A DNA stretch of 64,000 nucleotides from contig OX031061.1 in the NCBI GenBank assembly GCA_943736015.1, positions 16,439,290-16,503,289 on the forward strand. Reading direction: 5' to 3'. The DNA is from Tridacna crocea (lineage: Eukaryota > Mollusca > Bivalvia > Cardiida > Cardiidae). Positions within the stretch are counted from its first letter, which is position 1; each line of letters opens with the position of its first letter. The notes below the pieces were generated by a model that did no database searches, was not told the origin of the DNA, and was given only the letters and a program-made list of their open reading frames with translations. Shown here piece by piece: positions 46,117 to 53,942 of this stretch. Both the position numbers and the translations under genes were made by a program.

Positions 46117-46337
46117 TTAATGCATTACACATGATCCCTACTTTTGACGATCTCGAGAAAAAAGCCTTCAGTAAACATTGTGGGAAAAGGAGAAAATGCT
46201 GGTAACCAACATTTTCTCCTTTTCCCACAATGATTTCCACCCTTTACAAAACAAATTTCAAATTTTCAGTCACTTCTATTTTATCATCTGCTTCCAATTT
46301 GGACAAACCTAAAATTTTGTTGTTTGGTAAGGAGTTA
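46117..46337 (+). mobile_element. TTAA-palindrome element A
   Basis: Complete, good palindrome. It is the last copy before the element-free region preceding candidate exon 1. Confidence 0.86.
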
Positions 46338-47062
46338 TTCAGCGGAGTTAAGACTTCCATAGTGTAGAGGATCAATAGACAAACCTTCCCTTATTTGTAA
46401 AGCACAATCTTGTCTGGAAAGCTGAGCCAATAATTTCTGGTGCCTGCATCTTCCAACGTCCTTATACACTTCTATAAATTGTCAGCTCTGGGGGAAAATC
46501 AATGAGAGCCAAGATCATTCAGTTTGATAATGGCTGGAGAACAAACGCTATCTAGTAACTGGCAAAAATCAATACATTGAATAGAGAATATGGATAAAAG
46601 GTGATGGGAATTAATTTTACTGGCTGTGAGAGGCTGATTTTTCATAAACCCCGCCCACACCGGATCCAGGTAAGGCTTGTCATCGGGGTTGCCTTGTACA
46701 GGTGTGTTGAGATTGGCTAGGTAACAAATAGGTGACAGTCCAATCATGGGTGGAGTTGTCATGAGATTTTAATTGGTTGGTTTAACGGTGAGAGGATATT
46801 TATTTGAGGATAAAAATCAGATACCTGTGAAAAGGAGCATCACATGTGGTTTATGATTGCTCCATGTCGTGATCAAACGATTAAAGAGCAACTGTAGCAT
46901 GTTATTTTATCGCAGAAGAGAATCTGCTATTTGAGAGGGTTTTTTTTTTTTCAGTCTTTTTATGCTACAAAAACTGCTGAATTTTTTTGTTTCGTATCAG
47001 CTTGTTTTTTTGCTAAAAAAATTCCTTGAAGATATATAAGAAGACAAACTGACATTTTGATC
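46338..47062 (+). promoter_or_regulatory. ZEB: Candidate ZEB promoter / 5' regulatory region
   Basis: About 725 bp with no element insertion. It contains a GC-box-like CCCCGCCCAC (46649-46658), CCAAT at 46740-46744 and in reverse as ATTGG at 46712 and 46772, and three ZEB-type E-boxes: CAGGTA 46667-46672, CAGGTG 46699-46704 and TACCTG (CAGGTA reversed) 46823-46828. A TATA-like TATATAA lies at 47033-47039. ZEB proteins bind CAGGTA/CAGGTG, so the sites would allow autoregulation. Promoter status is inferred from position and motifs only. Confidence 0.4.
47033..47039 (+). promoter_or_regulatory. TATA-like box
   Basis: GATATATAAG stands about 30 bp upstream of the candidate start codon. If used, transcription would begin almost at the ATG, leaving practically no leader, so a start further upstream is also possible. 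Confidence 0.3.
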
Positions 47063-47171
47063 ATGAGTTCTAGAAGAAGCATTTTGAAATTGTTGAAAAA
47101 GAAGCAAGCTGTTTGGCTGAGAAAAGTTTGTTCATTAGAAAGATGTGGGATAAATCAGGATTTAATTTCAG
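47063..47171 (+). CDS. ZEB: ZEB/zfh1 candidate exon 1 (N-terminus)
   Basis: Inferred exon. An ATG with A at -3, preceded by an in-frame stop at 47027-47029, opens 36 codons (start MSSRRSILKLLKKKQAVWLR) and ends exactly at TTTCAG|GTAAAG. The exon leaves one base (G) over, which completes a valine codon with the TG that begins exon 2 at 50033, so the phase fits. Vertebrate ZEB proteins also have a short basic first exon, but its sequence differs from this one, so identity rests on position, phase and basic composition. An alternative is that the true first exon lies further upstream and this is a chance frame. Confidence 0.4.
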
Positions 47172-47181
47172 GTAAAGTTTT

Positions 47182-47408
47182 TTAACCTTCTTTATTGCAC
47201 ATAGTCTTTAAGTGCAAAATGAAAGCATTTGCATTTGCAGGTAAGATACAAGTGTACCTGAAATTATAATAATTGTCTACAAAAAAGTGGAAAACAATGT
47301 GGGAAAAAGAGAAAATGCTGGTTACAAGCATTTTTTTCCTTTTCCTACAAGGTTTTCAAATGGCTTTCTCCTTAGGGTTGTTGGAACTCGCTCGTATGTG
47401 GTAAAGAC
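47182..47408 (-). mobile_element. TTAA-palindrome element A next to the exon 1 donor
   Basis: Starts TTAACCTTCTTTATTGC only 10 bp after the predicted 5' splice site. The palindrome is moderately preserved. Confidence 0.78.
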
Positions 47409-47780
47409 ATGATTATGTACTGAATAACTCAGTAACATAAAAATAGAAAAAAACTTATGGGAAGAGAGCACCTGAAAACGGAGTTGGAAAAGAAGGAAAT
47501 GCTGACATCTAGTATTTTCTCCTTTTTTCGTAACATTTATACCTTTTCAACGACAGATACCATCATTTCTACAGCCGTAACTAATTTAAAGGCTTACAGG
47601 TGGAATTTGTCTAAAATTTCGTGGTTTGTGGTTTGGAACTTTCTACAATTAACTATTTGCATGTTCTTCTTACTAAACATCGTTCATATTTTCCTTACAT
47701 CTACTTTGAAGACAGAAAAAAAATTTTGGCAACAAATGATATTAGGTAAAACACAATGAAAATCCCAAAAATATATTAGC
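47409..47780. repeat. Degenerate A copy (47455-47640)
   Basis: AACGGAGTTGGAAAAGAAGG and AGTATTTTCTCCTTTTTTCG remain of the palindrome. The rest is unassigned. Confidence 0.5.
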
Positions 47781-48115
47781 TATGCCCCCTAAATAGGGGG
47801 CTTAACTCTTTACCAAACGACAAAATTATAGACTGGTCAAAATTCAAAGCATTAAGTTTGCAGACAACAAAAAAAATGAGAATTAAACATTGAAATTTGG
47901 TTTAGGAAGGGTAGAAAACATTGTGGGAAAAGGAGAAAATGCTGGTTGCCAGCATTTTCTCCTTTTCCCACAATGTTTTCAAAAGGCTTTATTTCTCTGT
48001 CGTTAAAAGTCAGGATTATGTAGTAAAGGGTTAATGCATCTAAAAGTTTCGATCGGGGTCAGCCTGCACAGTCTACTCAGGCTAATCTCGATCAAAATAT
48101 TTTGCTGTTGGTGAA
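47781..48115 (+). mobile_element. D element with nested A copy (47802-48034)
   Basis: The D left end ATAGGGGGC-TTAA and the continuation TTAA-TGCATCTAAAAG flank a complete minus A copy. The D interior continues with GGTCAGCCTGCACAG. The D right end is not clear. Confidence 0.82.
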
Positions 48116-48253
48116 CTTTTGCTTGTCAAAGGACCCCATAGTCAGACATAGTCAGCTATATTAGACAGAGTAGACTGTACTATGGACCTCTAATTATTTG
48201 ACGTCTTGCTAGGTACAATGCATTATGGGAAGGCAGTAAACATCCTTTTGTCA

Positions 48254-48756
48254 GAGCCATGCTCTGACAGAAATGGCTCTGACAGAAGGGGGCTTATTGC
48301 ATCTCCGTGATGCACTATACTAAGCAAGCCATCACATAGTTATGGATCCATAAAATTAATTTTGTCTAACTACCAATAGAATCATCAGGTTGAGTGGTTC
48401 TTGTACATACAGTAAACTGACCAATAGCGAAAAAGTCTCGTCCCAGGTCAGCCTGGACAGACTGGGCAGGCTTATCTTAGTCAATACTTTGTGCAGATGC
48501 ACTAACCCTTTACCAAACAATCCCTGCTTTTACCGACCCTGAGATAAAAGCCTTTTGAAAATATTGTGGGAAAAGGAGAAAATGCTGGTAACCAGCATTT
48601 TCTCCATTTCCCACAATTTTTTTCAATCCTGCTGGAATCAAATTTCAATTGTTGAGTTACGTTTATTTTGTCGTCTGCAAGTGCTTTCAATTCGAACCAG
48701 TCTAAAATTTTGACGTTGGGTAAAGAGTTAAGCCTCCTTTTGTACAGAGCATGACT
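48254..48756 (+). mobile_element. D element with nested A copy (48502-48731)
   Basis: D left end GAGCCATGCTCTGACAG with a small internal repeat of ATGGCTCTGACAG. A complete plus A copy sits in the D right end: GCAGATGCAC-TAACCC on one side and GAGTTAA-GCCTCCTTTTG on the other, matching the unoccupied GCATTAAGCCCCC seen at 12030. Confidence 0.86.
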
Positions 48757-49251
48757 TATTTCAGAATAAGTTATGGAAAGGGTTTGTTTCTAAATTAATA
48801 AAGAAAGTCGTGCATAGTGACCTTGTAGCAGGAGGTTCGGCTGGTTTCGTAGGTATTTTTTCGGTGTAAGAAAGGTTTTTAGGCACGAAATCATTGAACC
48901 ATTATGTATTTAAATAGCCATGGCATTCTTGCATGGTTTTGGTTTACTGAGGTACCCATTAATATTAGTTTTCAGGATTTTCAAGAAAGAAACTTGAAGA
49001 ACAGACCCAATTATCATATTAGTAGAATTAGAGTAGGAATTAGATTAGCTGGCTTTTAAACCAAAGAAATTTGAAAACAGGTGTATGTTTTATGTTGTTT
49101 GAAAAGGTGTTTCGAGACAATTCAGTCAAGGTGTGGAGATGGACTTGTTCTTTTCAAGGAGATAAAATGGAATCTTTAATTCTTTGTATGATTTTTTTCT
49201 TGTTAAAAATGCAGACAATTCAGTGTCATAATGATTTTTGAAACAAAGCTT
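48757..49251. other. Intronic, no repeat recognised
   Basis: Nothing can be supported in these 495 bp of predicted intron 1. Confidence 0.4.
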
Positions 49252-49481
49252 TTAACCCTTTCCCAAATGACAAAATTCCAGACCAGTTTAGAAACAAAAG
49301 CACATGAGGACGACAAAACAAACATAATTCAGAAATTGAAATTGGTTCCTGGCAGGGTAGAAAACATTGTGGGAAAAGGAGAAAATGCTGGTTACCAGCA
49401 TTTTCTTCTTTTCCCACAATGTTTTCAAAAGCCTTCCATTTCAGGGTCGTAAAAACCAGGGATTGTTTGGTAAAGGGTTAA
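49252..49481 (-). mobile_element. TTAA-palindrome element A
   Basis: Complete, TTAA both sides. One arm has CTTCTTTTCCC opposite GGAG. Confidence 0.88.
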
Positions 49482-49563
49482 AACATGAATGAAACAGGAA
49501 AAATTGACAGTTTCTTATATAAGCCCATCATTTTATCATCTTAAAAAGTTTTCTGGTTTGGTG

Positions 49564-49735
49564 ATTAACTCTTTACTCCACAGATACTCATTTCTACACA
49601 TTTGCTTGTAGGAGCCTTTGGAAAACATTGTGGCAAAAGGTCTTCCATGCTATCACAAGTACATATGAAACTGCTTCATCCTTGCTGTTATATAGGGTCA
49701 GTTAGAGATACCATAGAAAGGGTTAAGAGTTGAGT
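49564..49735 (-). mobile_element. TTAA-palindrome element B, palindrome deleted
   Basis: B ends and flanks are clear. The centre runs from GTGGCAAAAGGT straight to CTTCCATGCTATCAC, so most of the palindrome and its tip is gone. 49736-49784 is an A right-end scrap. Confidence 0.82.
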
Positions 49736-49875
49736 GGGCTTTCTATCGGTTGACAAAACTTTGGATTGAGTGGTAAAGGGTTAATCCCTATCCTGCTAAA
49801 TAACTAAAATGAAATGTTTTGATTGTAAAAACCCAAATATTGCTGATTCAAAGTTATGTTTTGGGGAATAACACC

Positions 49876-49986
49876 TTGATATCGTACTGTGTAGATTCAA
49901 GATCAGACTGCACATTCTGTGCAGTCTGATCTTGATCTACACTGTCTGCAAAAGGTCATTGAGTCGCACTTAGCAGCCTAAGGGTT
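49876..49986. repeat. F-repeat copy with perfect inner palindrome
   Basis: AAGATCAGACTGCACA and TGTGCAGTCTGATCTT are exact mirror arms around TTC, followed by GATCTACACTGTCTGC and a tail ending CAGCCTAAGGGTT. It ends 46 bp before exon 2. Confidence 0.78.
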
Positions 49987-50032
49987 AAAGAAGATCTGAA
50001 ATTGACGTTTGGATTTTATTTTGTATTTTTAG

Positions 50033-50251
50033 TGGAGAATGGTGAAGACACAGAAGAAATAGAAGAAGGCACTCTAGATGACAATAAAAACAAAATAATA
50101 ACTGATGAACAAAGCCAAGGGGAAGAAACAGATACAGAAAACAACAGTAACCATGGAAATCAGCAACTCGATGGAAGAGTTAGCCCTGAAACCAAGCCAC
50201 AGTGTTTGAAACCTCAATCTACAGAGGAAAAAGTTTCTGCAATTCTTAAAG
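50033..50251 (+). CDS. ZEB: ZEB/zfh1 exon 2 (acidic N-terminal region)
   Basis: Starts after acceptor TTTTTAG and ends at donor AAAG|GTACAG, with one codon split at each end (phase 1 in, phase 1 out). It encodes about 73 residues, very acidic and serine/asparagine-rich (ENGEDTEEIEEGTLDDNKNK at the start, TEEKVSAILK at the end), with no folded domain. Vertebrate ZEB proteins have an equally acidic stretch (DTDDEDKLHIVEEE-like) right after exon 1. Assignment rests on that resemblance, on frame continuity into exon 3 and on the splice signals. Confidence 0.78.
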
Positions 50252-50285
50252 GTACAGTCTGTATTTTGTTGGTACCATATGACTA

Positions 50286-50530
50286 ACAACAGGCAAAAAG
50301 GGGCATTCAGACATTTGTGTAAAGTGTCATCTCTGATTAGCCTGCGCAGTCCGCCCAGGCTAATTCAAAACACCTTTTTTAGTTTTAATATAATTTTCTG
50401 TTTTTCACAAGTCTGCTGTAGCACAAAATATATTGTAGTTGTAAAGTGCTGTCTTGGATAGGACTGCGCAGGCTGATCTGAGACGACCTTTTACACCAAT
50501 GTCTGTATATCCCTTTTTGTGTTTTGCAAG
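50286..50530. mobile_element. I foldback element
   Basis: The left arm (CAAAAAGGGGCATTCAGACA, TTAGCCTGCGCAGTCC) is mirrored by the right arm (GACTGCGCAGGCTGATCTGA, TCCCTTTTTGTGTTTTGC), arms about 75 bp. It begins 34 bp after the exon 2 donor. Confidence 0.75.
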
Positions 50531-51026
50531 CCGTATTGTAGAGTAAATTTTTAACCCTTTTCTACACAGTGCTGAGTTTGTTTGAACCTAAAGTAGAAAG
50601 CTTCTTAAAAAAATTATTGGGAACAGGGAAAATACTGTAACAGGAATTTTCTTTTTTTCTCACAGTGTTTTCTGTCCTTTTTATTTTTGGGTTGGGTTTA
50701 TTCTGTTGTCTGCAATTGCAAGGTCGAAAATTTTGGTTAACGGTTGAGACTGACAATAAAAGCTTTTTGGGGAAATGGACAAAAAACGAGAAAAAAATGG
50801 TTGATAACTCATGTCTCTCATTATGTTTTTTTAGTTTTGAATTTCATCAATTGAGCCATATTTTGTTTTCTGCAAAGTGCTTCTAAGGCCTATGGCCCGT
50901 AACTCTCAAATTAAAGGACAAAAGCTGCGTGGAATGCTAATTAGCCTTTACGAATCTGTAATTGTTTGCAGATGAGTAGGGGAGTAGATCTTAAATTTGA
51001 AAAGTTTTGAAATTCTTCTTTCTAGT
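50531..51026. repeat. Degenerate A copies in intron 2
   Basis: 50551-50735 and about 50745-50890 retain A-type ends and arms (TTAACCCTTTTCTACACAG, GGGAAATGGACAAAAAACG). 50891-51026 shows nothing. Confidence 0.5.
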
Positions 51027-51236
51027 TAAGTCTTTATCAAACAACACCTCCAAATTGAAAGCATTTGCAGATGACAAAATAAAAGTAACTGAAAATTTGA
51101 AATTTGTTTTGTGAAGGGTAGAAAACATTGTGGTAAAAGGAGAAAATACTGGTTACTAGCATTTTTCACCTTTTCCGACAATGTTTTCAAAAGGCTTCTT
51201 GCATAGGGTCATTAAAAGTCGAGATTGTGTGGTCAA
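51027..51236 (-). mobile_element. TTAA-palindrome element A
   Basis: Near-complete. The left half is shortened (CAAACAACACCTCC) and the right end decays to GTGTGGTCAATAC. Confidence 0.8.
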
Positions 51237-51556
51237 TACACTTGCAGCTCCAAATGAGTAGTTTTCTGCTTCATGGCCTATATTTGAAGTTTTCCTGAAA
51301 AAAAGGATTTTTTGAAGAAGCAATTTCGCTACTTACCCTGGTGTTTTTGACATGAGTTTTGTGTTTGATCTCCTTTACTAACAAACAGTTTGTATGCTTT
51401 TCTGTACCAGAGTTATTTGCAGATGACAAATGTGGTTCATTTAGCTGGATTTGAAGAGTAGAAAGCATTGTTAGAAAAAGAGAAAATACTGGCTCGAATC
51501 AATCAAAAAGCTTTCATCTCGAAGGTTGTTTAACCCTTTACCATACTATTTACGTT
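51237..51556. repeat. A scraps in intron 2
   Basis: 51410-51500 has a fragment with GCAGATGACAAATGTGGTTC and GAAAAAGAGAAAATACTGG. 51531-51556 is an A left end cut by the next copy. Confidence 0.5.
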
Positions 51557-51976
51557 TTAACTCATTACTAAACAACAAAATTTTTGGCTTGTCCAAATCA
51601 AAAGCATTTGCAGACGACAAAACAAAAGTGACTGAAAATCTGAAATTTGTTTTGTAAAGGGTAGAAAGCATTGTTGGAAAAGGAGACAATGCTGGTTACA
51701 TGCAAGAAGCCTTGTCCCACAATGTTTTCTAAAGGCTTCTTTCTCAGGGTCGTCAAAATTAGGGATTGTGTGGCAATGGGTTAATATCACAGAGAAAGAA
51801 AACTTTTGAAACACTGAAGAAAGGAGAAAATGCGGGTAACCAGCATTTCGTTCTTTTCCCACATTTTCTATCCTGCTCAAAATAAATTTCAAATTTTTGA
51901 TTCACATTTAATTTGTCATTTGAAAATGCTTTCAATTTGGACCTGTCTAAAATTATGTCGTTTGGTAAAGGGTTAA
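51557..51976. mobile_element. Two A elements joined by one TTAA (51781-51784)
   Basis: 51557-51784 (minus) has lost part of one arm. 51781-51976 (plus) lacks the left terminal 30 bp but has both TTAAs. Confidence 0.8.
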
Positions 51977-52040
51977 ACTAGGGATATTTTGTCAAAAGGT
52001 TAAAGATCTATGCATTAAACAGCTTTCAAAAGCATTCCTC

Positions 52041-52312
52041 TTAACTCTTTACCAGACAACTAAATCTTTGACTTGTCAAAGTTGAAAGCATTTGCAGAAG
52101 ACAATTTATATGACCCTCCATTAACTGGATTTTTCTTTGAAAATCAAGAAAACATTGCGGTTAAACACATTTATTTTAAGAAACTACACCAGTACCCACA
52201 CCAAATGTATGGACCAATGAAAAATCCCAAAGTTGACACCTGGTCTTGGGTCTCAAACTCGTGACCTTTTGGCTACAAGGCAGAAGCTCTATTTCAAAAC
52301 CACAGACACAGC
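52041..52312 (-). repeat. Truncated A copy and SINE family K
   Basis: 52041-52164 is an A left half in minus orientation. 52165-52312 read on the minus strand is a SINE with A-box-like TGGTTTTGAAATAGAG and GAGTTTGAGACCC, related to 12132-12257. Confidence 0.65.
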
Positions 52313-52447
52313 TTAAATTGTTTTAACTGTTTACCTAACAATCCAGGATTTTAAACACATACCAAACAATAGTAAGCTTATAACCAGCATTTTTTTTGTT
52401 TCCCATAAATTATGATTATCTTTAATATTTCTTTTCATTTATTTTAG
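52313..52447. repeat. A scrap before exon 3
   Basis: 52322-52410 holds TTAACTGTTTACCTAACAAT and TAACCAGCATTTTT. The exon 3 polypyrimidine tract follows. Confidence 0.5.
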
Positions 52448-52615
52448 AAATCCAGTCGGCCGCACCTGACTCGACATCAGACGGAGACAAAGGTCGGGGA
52501 CCACAAAAAAGAAAACAAGTTGAAGATGCGAAGATAGCAGAATTATTAAATCGTCAAGATACAGCTGTTATATACCCAGAACCTTGTGAGGATGGGGACG
52601 AACAGCCCAATGAAG
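52448..52615 (+). CDS. ZEB: ZEB/zfh1 exon 3 (conserved QDTAVIYPE motif)
   Basis: Acceptor TTATTTTAG, donor GAAG|GTCAGT, phase 1 at both ends, 56 residues. The first part is serine/aspartate-rich with a basic patch (GPQKRKQ) that could contribute to nuclear import. The second part, AELLNRQDTAVIYPEPCED, corresponds to the EFLQQQDTAVIFPEAPEED segment that I know from vertebrate ZEB1/ZEB2, where it likewise precedes the first finger cluster. This motif is the strongest non-finger evidence that the gene is a ZEB orthologue. Confidence 0.9.
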
Positions 52616-53235
52616 GTCAGTTTAGCTTGGCATTCACGAAACAGTCTCATTTTAGTTCTAAACTCTTTACAGTATGAGAAAATTTCAGTCCCATCGAAAT
52701 TGAAAGCATTTGCAGACCACAATTTCAATGAGGTTCAAATTCCGTCTATCTTGAAATTTTTTTTTTTTATACTTTTGTTAGTTTTCTGAAAAGGGAGGTA
52801 ATTATTACATGTGTATCCCTTTTTGAATTAAGAATATAGTGGTGTTGGATTTATAGATGATAATTCAAAGAAGGAAAAAATGGAAAAAATGAATCGGTGA
52901 AAGTAGTTCAATAATACTCATTTTTAATTATATCTAATTTTGCAGGATGATATTTTAGTGGAAATATCTGCTGTTTTCCATTACACAGGTCTTACCTTAA
53001 TTTGGGATTGTAAAGAGTTGATGTAAATGAATCATCAGATGGATAGGATTTTCTTATGTCCTTAACTGTCAACCAAACGACGAAATCTGTCCAAATTGAA
53101 AGCATTTGCAGACAAAAAAATAAATGTGACTTGAAAATGGAAACTTGACTTTGGAATTGAGTGGAAATTACTCAGTAAAAGACTTGGTTGTCTGTATTAT
53201 ATTAGGATGCCTATAAAGTGGTCTGTTGCTGATAA
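52616..53235. repeat. A fragments in intron 3
   Basis: 52655-52762 and 53058-53168 are left halves of minus A copies (AAATTGAAAGCATTTGCAGA). The rest is AT-rich without recognisable content. Confidence 0.55.
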
Positions 53236-53680
53236 GCCATGCTCTAGGAAAAGGGGGCTTAATGTACATGTATGATCTGTATGATACCAAGGTTACTACA
53301 TAATTATTGATTCATCAAATTTATATTACTACCACACAATCCCTACTTTTGACGCCTCTGAGAGAGAAGCCTTTTGAAAACACAGGGAAAAGAAAATGCT
53401 GGTAACCAGCATTTTCTCCTTTTCCCACAGTGTTTTCTACACTTCCCAGAACAAATTCCAATTTTTCAGTCACCCTTTTTTTGTCATCTGCAAATGCTTT
53501 CAATTTGAAAAAAAAATTTCTAGTGTGGTAAAGAGTTAACAGTTTTTTTTATCATGGCAGGACTGATCCTTTGATATGCAGAAAATTGACATAAAGCAAA
53601 ATATTTCAAACTGCGCAGGCTGACCTGAATTATACTTTTGCAGATGCATTCAGCCCCCTTTTTGCAAAGTGTGTCTCAAA
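53236..53680 (+). mobile_element. D element with nested A copy (53326-53539)
   Basis: D ends AGCCATGCTCTAGGAAAAGG and GCAGATGCATTCAGCCCCC. The A copy (plus) sits in the D interior and has lost a few stem bases on one arm. Confidence 0.8.
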
Positions 53681-53702
53681 TTTTCTTTCAGGGATAATAA
53701 TC

Positions 53703-53892
53703 AGGGCTCCAGATAAGAGGGAGTAATGTTTTTCTAAATCTGTTATTTCTTTCCGAAACCCTATGCTCTGGGTACTCATTAGAATCGTCTTGATGAAACG
53801 ATTCTAAAGAGTAGCCACAGCATAAGGTTTCGAAGAGAATAAATAATATTTTCAATTTTGAAATCCAAATCTCTCCCTCTATCTAGAGCTCT
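53703..53892. mobile_element. Foldback element ending 50 bp before the main exon
   Basis: AGGGCTCCAGATAAGAGGGA on the left is mirrored by CCCTCTATCTAGAGCTCT on the right. An inner hairpin (GAAACCCTATGCTCTGGG to CATAAGGTTTC, with TTAGAATCG/CGATTCTAA) has a loop of only about 9 bases. The 190-bp element lies directly upstream of the exon 4 acceptor at 53941-53942. Confidence 0.72.
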
Positions 53893-53942
53893 GAATGAGT
53901 AAGAAAAATAACAACTAATTGCAATTTTGGACTGTGTTACAG

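Noticed and set aside
46667..46674. CAGGTAAG as the donor of an earlier exon
   Set aside because: It is a perfect donor hexamer, but no open frame with a start lies upstream in the right phase. The same bases are equally explained as a ZEB-type E-box.
53927..53942. ATG at 53927 as the start of the large zinc-finger protein
   Set aside because: It lies in the intron. A good acceptor (TGTGTTACAG) follows at 53941-53942, and exons 2 and 3 join in frame with a ZEB-specific motif.
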